Positions 1 to 7,464 of a stretch of DNA of 64,000 nucleotides are shown here, in pieces. Location: NCBI RefSeq assembly GCF_039537705.1, contig NZ_BAABBA010000004.1, forward strand, positions 62,001 through 126,000, in the 5' to 3' direction. The stretch comes from Georgenia daeguensis (GTDB lineage: Bacteria > Actinomycetota > Actinomycetes > Actinomycetales > Actinomycetaceae). The position numbers and the translations under genes were made by a program. Below the pieces are notes generated by a model. The model did not search any database. It was not told where the DNA came from and saw only the letters and a list, made by a program, of their open reading frames with translations. The number at the start of each line of letters is the position of its first letter. The stretch's first letter is position 1.

Positions 1-123
1 CGCAGTAGCACGGTGAACGGGCGCAGGACGAGTTTTCGGCGTCGCAAAAGGCTCTGGATCGTTTCAACGGTCGTTCGGAATGCCCGAAGTCGCCTCCGCA
101 GTTGTGCATTTACCGTTCAAGTG

Positions 124-152
124 TTCCGTGAATGACGCCACATCACTAGGGT
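124..152 (+). promoter_or_regulatory. Candidate promoter of the WhiB gene
   Basis: A -10-like hexamer TAGGGT lies at 147-152, with a weak -35-like TTCCGT at 124-129 (17-base spacer). The 5' leader before the ATG at 207 would be about 50 bases. Nothing else gene-like is visible in bases 1-206. The assignment rests only on motif resemblance. Confidence 0.3.
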
Positions 153-206
153 CTGCCTTATCGGGTAGGCGCCCCCCTCGCCAACCCATGTTCGCAGGAG
201 ACCCCC

Positions 207-536
207 ATGAGTGTTGACCGTTCCTGGACCGCGTACGCCGCATGCGCACAGCAGGCCCCTGACGCGTTGTTCGTGCGCGGCGCTGCGCAGCGATCGGCGC
301 GCGAGGTGTGCTTCGGCTGCCCCGTCCGCGAGGCCTGCCTGGCCGAGGCCCTGACCACCGAGACGGAGTTCGGCGTCTGGGGTGGCATGACCGAGCGGGA
401 GAGGCGAGCTCTGCTCCGCCGTCATCCCGAGGTGACTGACTGGGCCGCGTGGCTGGCCGAGCGTGGTGACGAGATTGAGAACCCGTCGATGCGGGCCGCG
501 CGTCGCCGCGCCCGGCGTCCGCTCGTCAACGCCTGA
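207..536 (+). CDS. WhiB family iron-sulfur transcriptional regulator
   Basis: This 109-residue protein has the four WhiB cysteines at 13, 35, 38 and 44 (C...CxxCx5C), which in the family ligate a 4Fe-4S cluster. They are followed by the GVWGG turn at 56-60 and a basic C-terminus (RRRARR) that contacts DNA. WhiB proteins are actinobacterial redox- or NO-sensitive regulators that usually bind the main sigma factor. The ATG at 207 is preceded by AGGAG five bases upstream. The gene stands alone in front of tig. Its stop codon lies inside a heptamer tandem repeat. The WhiB subclass cannot be assigned with confidence from the sequence alone. Confidence 0.93.
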   Translation: MSVDRSWTAYAACAQQAPDALFVRGAAQRSAREVCFGCPVREACLAEALTTETEFGVWGGMTERERRALLRRHPEVTDWAAWLAERGDEIENPSMRAARRRARRPLVNA

Positions 537-572
537 CGCCTGACGCCTCACGCCTGACGCCTGACGCCTGAC
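531..572 (+). repeat. Six-copy GCCTGAC heptamer tandem repeat
   Basis: Six head-to-tail heptamers run from 531 to 572. Five are exact GCCTGAC and the third is GCCTCAC. The TGA stop of the WhiB gene (534-536) is inside the first copy. No terminator hairpin is formed. Confidence 0.85.
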
Positions 573-665
573 GCTGCGCCCGACGCCCGGCCCTGCGCCG
601 GTCGTCGACGCGCCGGCAGGTGACCCTCTCGTCGGGACGGTGTGCCCGGCCGCTGCGCCGTGCCC

Positions 666-671
666 TAAGAT
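666..671 (+). promoter_or_regulatory. Candidate -10 element for tig
   Basis: TAAGAT is a good -10 match. Transcription from about 678 would give a leader of roughly 87 bases containing a GC-rich hairpin (around 710-731) before the tig start. No convincing -35 is seen. Confidence 0.4.
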
Positions 672-764
672 TGGTCGGTCTGTGCGCCTCGCGCGCATGC
701 AAGAACTTCGCGCCGCCCCCTGGGCGGGGCCTGACCGAACCGTCACGATGAGTGGAGCACCGCA

Positions 765-2444
765 GTGAAGAGCGCCGTCGAGAACCTTGAGCCCACCCGG
801 GTCAAGCTGACCGTGGAGGTGTCGTACGACGAGCTCAAGCCGAGCCTCGACCACGCCTACTCCCACATCGCCGAGCAGGTCAACGTGCCCGGCTTCCGCA
901 AGGGCAAGGTGCCCCCGCGCGTGCTCGAGCAGCGCGTCGGCCGCGCCGCGGTGATCGAGCACGCCGTCAACGACGCCGTCCCGGGCTTCTACAACCAGGC
1001 GGTCGCCGAGACCGAGGTCCGCCCCATGGGCCAGCCCAGCATCAACGTCACCGAGATCCCGGCCGTCACCGGCACGCCCGGCGGCCAGCTCGTCTTCGAG
1101 GCCGAGGTCGACGTCCGCCCCGAGATCTCCCTGCCGGCCCTCGACGGCATCGAGATCACCGTGGAGCCGGCCGCCGTGAGCGACGACGACGTGGCCGCCA
1201 AGCTCGACGAGCTGCGCGAGCGCTTCGGCACCCTGGTCGGCGTGGACCGGCCCGCCGAGGACGGCGACTTCGTCGTCATCGACCTCTCGGCGAAGGTCGG
1301 CGAGGAGGAGGTCGACTCGGTCTCCGGCGTCTCCTACCAGATCGGCGCGGGGAACATGCTCGACGGCCTGGACGAGGCCCTCACCGGCCTGACGGCGGGC
1401 GAGACCACCACCTTCACCGCGCCGCTGGCCGGCGGCGAGCACGCGGGTGAGGACGCCGAGGTCACCGTGACCCCGACCGCGGTCAAGGAGCGCGACCTGC
1501 CCGAGGCGGACGACGACTTCGCCCAGCTCGCCTCCGAGTTCGACACCATCGACGAGCTCCGCGAGGACCTGCGCGGCCAGGCCGCCAAGGACCGGGCGGC
1601 CGACCAGGCCGTCCAGGCCCGCGACCGTCTCCTCGAGCGCCTGCGCGGCGACGTGGAGATCCCCGTCCCGGCCGGCGTCGTCGAGGCCGAGATCGGCCGC
1701 CACCTCGAGGCCGAGGGCAAGGAGGCCGGCGACCCGCACGGCGAGGAGGTCCGCGAGGAGATCACCGACCTCCTGCGCGACCAGATGCTCCTCGACACCC
1801 TGGTGGACCGGCTCAAGGTCGGCGTGACGCAGAACGAGCTCCTCGAGTTCCTCGTCTCCAGCGCCCAGCAGTACGGCATGGAGCCGAACCAGTTCATCCA
1901 GGCGGCGTCCCAGACGGGGCAGATCCAGGCCTTCATGGGTGAGATCGCCCGCAACAAGGCTCTCGCCGTCGCGCTGCGCCAGGTCACCGTCAAGGACAGC
2001 GACGGCAGCGAGGTCGACCTGAGCGAGTACATCGGCTCGGACGAGCTCGACGCCGCCGGGCCGGACGGCGCGACCGCACCGGTCGAGGAGAAGGCGGCCG
2101 AGGCCGGCAGCGCGGAGTCCGCCGAGAGCGCGGAGTCCGCCGAGTCCGCCGAGAGCGGGGAGTCGGCCGAGAGCGCCGCGTCCGCCGGTTCCCCGGCCGA
2201 GGTCGCAGAGGCCGAGGAGGAGGCCGCCGAGGCGAAGAAGGCCCCCGCCAAGAAGGCTCCCGCGAGGAAGGCGCCTGCCAAGAAGGCCGACACGGCGTCG
2301 AAGGACGAGGGGGCGGCCAAGCCCGCGGCCAAGAAGGCGCCCGCGCGCAAGACGGCGGCGAAGACCGCGGAGAAGGCGCCCGCGAAGTCCGCCGCGGCCA
2401 AGAAGCCGGCCGCCAAGAAGGCTGAGAAGAAGGCCGACGAGTAG
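765..2444 (+). CDS. tig: Trigger factor with long Lys/Ala-rich tail
   Basis: Trigger factor is the ribosome-bound chaperone and prolyl isomerase that meets nascent chains at the exit tunnel. The ribosome-docking signature GFRKGKVP is at about residues 44-51. An FKBP-type PPIase domain (about 150-245) and the helical C-terminal chaperone domain follow, ending near 430. At 559 residues it is about 100 longer than the usual 430-460. The extra tail has an acidic Ser-Ala-Glu repeat (about 446-470), then roughly 70 residues rich in KKAPAKKA-type motifs, like histone H1 tails. The GTG start at 765 follows GTGGAG. A 13-bp terminator hairpin comes directly after the gene. Confidence 0.96.
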   Translation: MKSAVENLEPTRVKLTVEVSYDELKPSLDHAYSHIAEQVNVPGFRKGKVPPRVLEQRVGRAAVIEHAVNDAVPGFYNQAVAETEVRPMGQPSINVTEIPAVTGTPGGQLVFEAEVDVRPEISLPALDGIEITVEPAAVSDDDVAAKLDELRERFGTLVGVDRPAEDGDFVVIDLSAKVGEEEVDSVSGVSYQIGAGNMLDGLDEALTGLTAGETTTFTAPLAGGEHAGEDAEVTVTPTAVKERDLPEADDDFAQLASEFDTIDELREDLRGQAAKDRAADQAVQARDRLLERLRGDVEIPVPAGVVEAEIGRHLEAEGKEAGDPHGEEVREEITDLLRDQMLLDTLVDRLKVGVTQNELLEFLVSSAQQYGMEPNQFIQAASQTGQIQAFMGEIARNKALAVALRQVTVKDSDGSEVDLSEYIGSDELDAAGPDGATAPVEEKAAEAGSAESAESAESAESAESGESAESAASAGSPAEVAEAEEEAAEAKKAPAKKAPARKAPAKKADTASKDEGAAKPAAKKAPARKTAAKTAEKAPAKSAAAKKPAAKKAEKKADE

Positions 2445-2463
2445 CAGCTCCCGGCCATCGCGG

Positions 2464-2493
2464 CGGGCCCGGCACCTTGTGGTGCCGGGCCCG
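2464..2493 (+). terminator. Rho-independent-type hairpin after tig
   Basis: A perfect 13-bp stem (2464-2476 with 2481-2493) closes a TTGT loop, 20 bases after the tig stop. There is no long T-run, which is normal for high-GC actinobacteria. Confidence 0.8.
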
Positions 2494-2591
2494 TCGCACG
2501 TCCTGGACGGCCCCGGGCCGCTCCGCCTCGGTGACCGTGCGCCGTGAGCGAAAAGCGTCCCCTGGGGAAAGGATCTGTCGGCGGGCGGCGT

Positions 2592-2597
2592 TAGTGT
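2592..2597 (+). promoter_or_regulatory. Candidate -10 element for clpP1P2
   Basis: TAGTGT lies about 70 bases before the clpP1 start, downstream of the tig terminator, so clpP1 needs its own promoter here. CGC-N5-GCG at 2540-2550 loosely resembles a ClgR operator but misses consensus positions. Confidence 0.35.
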
Positions 2598-2664
2598 CGT
2601 CCGAACGGACCATCACAGGCCGAGACGGCCGTGGCCGCGGGGCCCGGCGAGAAGGAGCATGCAC

Positions 2665-3303
2665 GTGAGCGAGACGATGCCGCAGGCAAGGACCGAGAGC
2701 ACCGGTATGGGCCTGAACGACAACATCTACAACCGGCTCCTCAAGGAGCGCATCATCTGGCTCGGCTCGGAGGTGCGTGACGACAACGCGAACGCGATCT
2801 GCGCGCAGATGATGCTGCTCGCCGCGGAGGACCCGGACAAGGACATCTTCCTCTACATCAACTCCCCGGGCGGCTCCATCACCGCGGGCATGGCGATCTA
2901 CGACACGATGCAGTTCGTCCAGCCGGACGTCGCCACCGTGGCCATGGGCATGGCTGCCTCGATGGGCCAGTTCCTGCTCTCCTCCGGCGCGAAGGGCAAG
3001 CGTTTCGCGACGCCGCACGCCCGCGTCATGATGCACCAGCCCTCCGGCGGCATCGGCGGCACCGCCACCGACATCCGCATCAACGCCGAGCTGATCCTGC
3101 ACATGAAGCGCGTGCTCGCCGAGCTGACCGCCGAGCAGACCGGCAAGACCGTGGAGCAGATCAACGCCGACGCCGACCGCGACCGCTGGTTCACGGCCCC
3201 CGAGGCGCTCGAGTACGGCTTCATCGACGGCGTCGTCGAGCACTCGCACTCGGTGCCCGGCGGCGGGGGCACCGACAGCAACAGCGGGCCCGAGACCAAG
3301 TGA
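2665..3303 (+). CDS. clpP1: ATP-dependent Clp protease proteolytic subunit 1
   Basis: A ClpP serine peptidase subunit that forms the barrel protease fed by ClpX or ClpC. The catalytic Ser is in AASMGQ, the His in MMHQPSGG and the acidic residue in the DADRDRW segment. I place the start at GTG 2665 (212 residues) because GAAGGAG (2651-2657) is seven bases upstream. The in-frame ATG at 2659 is only one base from that site. The next gene begins immediately downstream. In actinobacteria ClpP1 and ClpP2 assemble as two different heptamer rings into one active tetradecamer. Confidence 0.96.
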   Translation: MSETMPQARTESTGMGLNDNIYNRLLKERIIWLGSEVRDDNANAICAQMMLLAAEDPDKDIFLYINSPGGSITAGMAIYDTMQFVQPDVATVAMGMAASMGQFLLSSGAKGKRFATPHARVMMHQPSGGIGGTATDIRINAELILHMKRVLAELTAEQTGKTVEQINADADRDRWFTAPEALEYGFIDGVVEHSHSVPGGGGTDSNSGPETK

Positions 3304-3341
3304 CGCCGCACCCCGCCGACCCGATGACCCCAGGAGCACCC

Positions 3342-4022
3342 GTGAGCACCAACTTCTTCGCCCAGGCCGGGCGCATGCCGGCCTCCACCGCGCCGGCCAT
3401 GCCGGGGGCCCGGTACGTCCTCCCGCAGTTCGAGGAGCGCACCGCCTACGGCTACAAGCGCCAGGACCCGTACACCAAGCTCTTCGAGGACCGCATCATC
3501 TTCCTCGGCGTGCAGGTGGACGACGCCTCCGCCGACGACGTCATGGCCCAGCTGCTCGTGCTGGAGAGCCAGGACCCCGACGGGCTGATCACCATGTACA
3601 TCAACTCGCCCGGCGGCTCCTTCACCGCCATGACGGCGATCTACGACACGATGCAGTACATCAAGCCGCAGATCCAGACCGTCTGCCTCGGCCAGGCCGC
3701 CTCCGCGGCCGCGGTCCTGCTGGCGGCCGGCTCGCCCGGCAAGCGCCTGGCGCTGCCCAACGCCCGCGTCATGATCCACCAGCCCGCGCTCGAGGGGGGC
3801 GGCTACGCGCAGGCCTCGGACATCGAGATCCACGCCAACGAGGTGCTGCGGATGCGCGAGTGGCTCGAGGAGACCATCGCCCACCACTCCGGCACGCCGC
3901 TGGAGCAGGTCCGCACCGACATCGAGCGCGACAAGATGCTCACGGCCGAGCAGGCCCGCGAGTACGGCCTCGTGGACCAGGTCCTCGAGTCCCGCAAGAC
4001 CCCGGTCCTGACCAAGGCCTGA
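3342..4022 (+). CDS. clpP2: ATP-dependent Clp protease proteolytic subunit 2
   Basis: Second ClpP paralogue, 226 residues from GTG 3342. The catalytic Ser is in QAASAAAV and the His in MIHQPALEG. An in-frame GTG at 3300 overlaps the clpP1 stop, but AGGAG at 3332-3336 points to GTG 3342. The 5' reading frame between them (about 14 codons) is low-complexity and not ClpP-like. The gene is co-transcribed with clpP1 and ends before a strong hairpin. Having two adjacent clpP genes followed by clpX is the standard actinobacterial arrangement. Confidence 0.95.
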   Translation: MSTNFFAQAGRMPASTAPAMPGARYVLPQFEERTAYGYKRQDPYTKLFEDRIIFLGVQVDDASADDVMAQLLVLESQDPDGLITMYINSPGGSFTAMTAIYDTMQYIKPQIQTVCLGQAASAAAVLLAAGSPGKRLALPNARVMIHQPALEGGGYAQASDIEIHANEVLRMREWLEETIAHHSGTPLEQVRTDIERDKMLTAEQAREYGLVDQVLESRKTPVLTKA

Positions 4023-4033
4023 GGCCTGCCCGC

Positions 4034-4070
4034 GCCGGGTGCGTCCGCCCCTCGTGGCGGCGCACCCGGC
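4034..4070 (+). terminator. Hairpin terminator after clpP2
   Basis: A 10-bp plus 5-bp stem (4034-4049 with 4056-4070) carries one bulged T and a six-base loop, 12 bases after the clpP2 stop. It suggests that clpX is at least partly transcribed separately; TACCGT at 4086-4091 is a possible -10. Confidence 0.7.
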
Positions 4071-4204
4071 GTCGGCGCACCGGGGTACCGTGAAGCGCCC
4101 GCGCGGCGAGCAGGACAGGAGCGCGCCCGGTGGTGTGGAATGGGAGTGTCGGACCGGATCGCCCGGCCGGCACGTGACAAGAGACGAGACGGTGGTGGAG
4201 CGCG

Positions 4205-5482
4205 GTGGTTCGCACGGGTGAGGGAGCGGACCTGCTCAAGTGCTCGTTCTGCGGAAAGAGCCAGAAGCAGGTCAAGAAGCTCATCGCGGGTCCGGGTGTG
4301 TACATCTGCGACGAGTGCATCGACCTGTGCAACGAGATCATCGACGAGGAGCTGGCGGAGGCGAGCGAGCTCGGGCTGGTCGACCTGCCCAAGCCCCGCG
4401 AGATCTACGACTTCCTCGAGGAGTACATCATCGGGCAGGACCGCGCGAAGCGGTCGCTCGCGGTGGCGGTCTACAACCACTACAAGCGCGTGCAGGCCCG
4501 CGAGTCCGCCGGGCAGGACGACGCCGGCGTCGAGATCGCCAAGTCCAACATCCTGCTCGTCGGCCCCACCGGGACCGGCAAGACGTACCTGGCGCAGACG
4601 TTGGCGAAGATGCTCAACGTGCCGTTCGCGATCGCCGACGCCACGGCGCTGACCGAGGCGGGCTACGTCGGCGAGGACGTGGAGAACATCCTCCTCAAGC
4701 TCATCCAGGCCGCCGACTTCGACGTCAAGAAGGCCGAGAAGGGCATCATCTACATCGACGAGATCGACAAGATCGCCCGCAAGAGCGAGAACCCGTCGAT
4801 CACGCGGGACGTCTCCGGCGAGGGCGTCCAGCAGGCGCTCCTCAAGATCATCGAGGGCACTCAGGCCTCGGTGCCGCCCCAGGGCGGGCGCAAGCACCCG
4901 CACCAGGAGTTCCTGCAGATCGACACCACCAACGTGCTCTTCATCGTGGCCGGCGCGTTCGCCGGCCTCGAGGAGATCATCTCCGCCCGCGCCGGTCGGC
5001 GCGGCATCGGGTTCGGTGCGCCGCTGCGCTCCGCCGACCAGGAGGTCGACCTCTTCTCCGAGGTCCGACCGGAGGACCTGCACAAGTTCGGCCTCATCCC
5101 CGAGTTCGTCGGCCGCCTGCCGATCGTCGCCACGGTCAGCACGCTCGACCAGGAGGCGCTCGTGCGCATCCTGACCGAGCCCCGGAACGCCCTGGTCAAG
5201 CAGTACCAGCGGATGTTCGAGATCGACGGCGTCGAGCTGGAGTTCACCGACGACGCCCTGGAGTCCATCGCGGACCAGGCGCTCCTGCGGGGCACCGGGG
5301 CCCGCGGGCTGCGCGCCATCATGGAGGAGGTCCTCCGCGAGGTGATGTTCGAGGTGCCGTCGCGCGACGACGTCGCCCGCGTCGTCGTCACCCGTGAGGT
5401 CGTCCTGGAGAACGTGAACCCGACGCTCGTGCCGCGCGAGAAGGCCAGCAAGCGGCGTACGCCGCGGGAGAAGACGGCCTGA
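4205..5482 (+). CDS. clpX: ClpX, AAA+ unfoldase of the Clp protease
   Basis: Hexameric ATPase that recognises tagged proteins, unfolds them and threads them into ClpP1P2. The 425-residue protein has an N-terminal C4 zinc-binding domain (CSFCG ... CDECIDLC), Walker A GPTGTGKT, Walker B IIYIDEIDKI, the ClpX-type RKSENPSITRDVSG segment, and a C-terminal AAA lid. The GTG start at 4205 follows GGTGGAG by four bases. The gene is separated from clpP2 by a hairpin and followed by its own terminator. Confidence 0.97.
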   Translation: MVRTGEGADLLKCSFCGKSQKQVKKLIAGPGVYICDECIDLCNEIIDEELAEASELGLVDLPKPREIYDFLEEYIIGQDRAKRSLAVAVYNHYKRVQARESAGQDDAGVEIAKSNILLVGPTGTGKTYLAQTLAKMLNVPFAIADATALTEAGYVGEDVENILLKLIQAADFDVKKAEKGIIYIDEIDKIARKSENPSITRDVSGEGVQQALLKIIEGTQASVPPQGGRKHPHQEFLQIDTTNVLFIVAGAFAGLEEIISARAGRRGIGFGAPLRSADQEVDLFSEVRPEDLHKFGLIPEFVGRLPIVATVSTLDQEALVRILTEPRNALVKQYQRMFEIDGVELEFTDDALESIADQALLRGTGARGLRAIMEEVLREVMFEVPSRDDVARVVVTREVVLENVNPTLVPREKASKRRTPREKTA

Positions 5483-5517
5483 CGAGCGACAGCGGCGACG
5501 GCGGTCGCCGACGGCCG

Positions 5518-5545
5518 AGGGCCGGCACCGGACGGTGCCGGCCCT
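5518..5545 (+). terminator. Hairpin terminator after clpX
   Basis: An 11-12 bp perfect stem (5518-5529 with 5534-5545), loop GGAC, ends in TT, 35 bases after the clpX stop. Confidence 0.8.
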
Positions 5546-5661
5546 TCGTCGTCCCCGGGGTGCAGGCCCCGTAAAGCTGCTTCGGGGGCACCTATGGCGT
5601 CCCGGGCCGAGGTGCGTCAGAGTGGACGCGACCAACCGACTCCGACACAGTGAGGTGCCCG

Positions 5662-6891
5662 ATGCGACTTGACCGGATCACCGCCAACCTTCCCCAGGAC
5701 GTCCCCCTCGTCACCGTCGTGATGGACGCGACGCGGGAGAGCGAGACGGGAAACCAGGCGGTGCTCACACGGTGGAAGGACCTGCGGCGCGGCCTTGAGG
5801 GGCAGGGCGCCGACGGTGCCACCCTGGAGGCGCTCGGCGAGCGCATCCGGACGATCAGCAACGCGGCCGGCAAGTACGGGCGGGTGCTCGTCGGGGCCAG
5901 GGGCGAGGTGGTCCTCGACTGCACACTCGCCTCGCCGCCGGGAGCGGACGAGGCCATCGTCGACCGCGGCGTCAACGCCCTCGCGCTCGCGCGCGTGGCC
6001 GACGAGCACGTGCGCTACCTCCTCGTGACCGTGGACCGCTCCGGCGCGGACGTCACGCTCTTCGAGTCCGCCACCGCGTCCGAGGTGGCTGCCGACCTCA
6101 TGAGCGTCGAGGGGGGCCACGACGAGCTGACCAAGGCCAACGCGGGCGGATGGTCGCACCGCCGCATCGAGAAGCGCGCGGAGGACTCCTGGGAGCGCAA
6201 CGCGGAGGTCGTCGCGGCCGAGCTGGACCGCATCGTCTCCGAGCGCCGCCCGGAGCTGCTGCTGCTCACCGGCGACGTCCGCGCCCGGGCGATGGTCGCC
6301 GACGCCCTCGGGCAGCAGGCCCGCGAGATCCTCACCATCCTCGACGGCGGCTCGCGGGCCGAGGGGGTCAAGCCCGAGGCGTTCAACGCGCACGTGGCCG
6401 ACATGCTGACGCAGTTCCGGCTGCGCCGCCGGGAGGCGGTCGTGAACCGGTTCCGGGAGGTGCACGGCCAGGACGGCGCAGCCGTCGCGGGCCGTGACGG
6501 CGTCCTCGACGTGCTGCGGCGGGGTCAGGTCGCCGAGCTTCTCGTCACCGAGGAGGTGGCGGGGCCTCCGTCGTCGCTGGCCGGCAGGAAGCTCTGGTGC
6601 GGCGACGACCCGCTCCAGCTCGGCAACCGCACGGACGTGGTCGAGATGGGTGCGCGCGCCCCGCACGAGGTCCGCGCGGACCTCGCGCTCGGCCGGGCCG
6701 CCCTTGCCCAGGGCGCCGGCATCACGGTGGTCGACCCGGCGAGCGTCCAGCTGCCCGACGGCGTGGGTGCGCTGCTGCGCTGGAGCGACGCCGCGACGCC
6801 CAACGACCACCTGTTCTCCCAGAGCGCGGACCCGCACCGCGAGGGCCGCAGCCGGGTGGGGAAGCGGCAGTCGATCGGCGAGGCCCGCTGA
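5662..6891 (+). CDS. eRF1-like (baeRF) protein, Rv2629/Balon-type ribosome hibernation factor
   Basis: The 409-residue protein resembles the bacterial archaeo-eukaryotic release-factor (aeRF1-like) family that includes Mycobacterium Rv2629. Members of that group, such as Balon, enter the ribosomal A site and protect idle ribosomes. An N-terminal alpha/beta part (about 1-140) is followed by an eRF1 domain-2-like segment (ELLLLTGDVRARAMVADAL, near 195-215). The C-terminal part has the eRF1 domain-3-like look (RADLALGRAALAQGAGITVV). No GGQ release motif is seen, so peptide release is not expected. ATG 5662 is chosen because GAGGTG lies four bases upstream. It is monocistronic, between two terminators. 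The assignment is by resemblance and needs structural comparison. Confidence 0.7.
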   Translation: MRLDRITANLPQDVPLVTVVMDATRESETGNQAVLTRWKDLRRGLEGQGADGATLEALGERIRTISNAAGKYGRVLVGARGEVVLDCTLASPPGADEAIVDRGVNALALARVADEHVRYLLVTVDRSGADVTLFESATASEVAADLMSVEGGHDELTKANAGGWSHRRIEKRAEDSWERNAEVVAAELDRIVSERRPELLLLTGDVRARAMVADALGQQAREILTILDGGSRAEGVKPEAFNAHVADMLTQFRLRRREAVVNRFREVHGQDGAAVAGRDGVLDVLRRGQVAELLVTEEVAGPPSSLAGRKLWCGDDPLQLGNRTDVVEMGARAPHEVRADLALGRAALAQGAGITVVDPASVQLPDGVGALLRWSDAATPNDHLFSQSADPHREGRSRVGKRQSIGEAR

Positions 6892-6907
6892 CGGCCCGCT
6901 GACGGCC

Positions 6908-6947
6908 GACCCGGGCGCCGGAGCTCCGGCACGTGGGCGCCCGGGTC
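6908..6947 (+). terminator. Hairpin terminator after the eRF1-like gene
   Basis: Perfect 12-bp arms (6908-6919 and 6936-6947) enclose a loop that itself contains the palindrome GGAGCTCC (6920-6927). It separates this gene from the chorismate mutase promoter. Confidence 0.75.
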
Positions 6948-6966
6948 CGGCGGCCGCCGTCTTCCG

Positions 6967-6972
6967 TAGGAT
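6967..6972 (+). promoter_or_regulatory. -10 element placing chorismate mutase on a leaderless mRNA
   Basis: TAGGAT lies six bases before the ATG at 6979, and no Shine-Dalgarno sequence is present. Transcription would begin at or next to the A of the start codon. Confidence 0.55.
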
Positions 6973-6978
6973 CGCGCC

Positions 6979-7332
6979 ATGACGACGACCCCAGGGATCC
7001 ACCGCAGCAACGAGCCCGACGAGGTGCCGGCGGCGCTGCGCTCGGCGCGGGCGACGATCGACAACATCGACGCCGCGCTGGTGCACCTGCTCGCCGAGCG
7101 CTTCCGCTGCACCCAGCAGGTCGGCGTCATGAAGGCGGAGATGCACCTGCCGCCCTCGGACCCTGACCGGGAGGACCGTCAGGTGGCCCGGCTTCGCGCG
7201 CTCGCCGAGGAGGCCGGCCTGGACCCGGTGTTCGCGGAGAAGTTTCTCAAGTTCATCGTGGACGAGGTCATCCGCCACCACGAGGACATCGCGGAGGCCC
7301 GGGCCAACGGCGGCGGCACGCTCCAGTCCTGA
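6979..7332 (+). CDS. Chorismate mutase (AroQ type)
   Basis: Small all-helical enzyme that rearranges chorismate to prephenate at the branch to phenylalanine and tyrosine. The 117-residue protein shows the AroQ pattern: RATIDNIDAALVHLLAERF in helix 1, then the Lys in GVMKAEM, DREDRQVARLRALAEEAGL, and FAEKFLKFIVDEVIRHHE. No other aromatic-pathway gene is adjacent. ATG 6979 is the only sensible start and is preceded by a close -10 rather than an RBS. A long inverted repeat lies between it and the convergent acyl-CoA synthetase gene. Confidence 0.9.
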   Translation: MTTTPGIHRSNEPDEVPAALRSARATIDNIDAALVHLLAERFRCTQQVGVMKAEMHLPPSDPDREDRQVARLRALAEEAGLDPVFAEKFLKFIVDEVIRHHEDIAEARANGGGTLQS

Positions 7333-7356
7333 CCGCAGCGGCCCGTCACGCCGCGA

Positions 7357-7417
7357 GGCGTCATCTTCCCGGTGAGAGCTCACGAGCTCGTGAAGGTCTC
7401 ACCGGGAAGATGACGCC
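7357..7417. terminator. Bidirectional 21-bp hairpin between convergent genes
   Basis: Perfect 21-base arms (7357-7377 and 7397-7417) flank a 19-base loop that contains the 14-base palindrome TCACGAGCTCGTGA (7380-7393). It lies between the stops of chorismate mutase and the acyl-CoA synthetase, so it can end both transcripts. A further degenerate copy of one arm follows at about 7431-7453. The arm sequence is related to the element at 51548-51597. Confidence 0.8.
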
Positions 7418-7464
7418 CCGCCGGGCCGGCGACGTCTCACCGAGAAGAGGACGTGCCCGGCGGG

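Noticed and set aside
537..764. tRNA gene upstream of tig, as in some actinobacteria
   Set aside because: No cloverleaf-compatible sequence or conserved TPsiC (GTTCRA) arm is found in this gap.
2540..2550. ClgR operator upstream of clpP1
   Set aside because: CGC-N5-GCG is present, but key consensus positions inside and around it differ. It is too weak to annotate.
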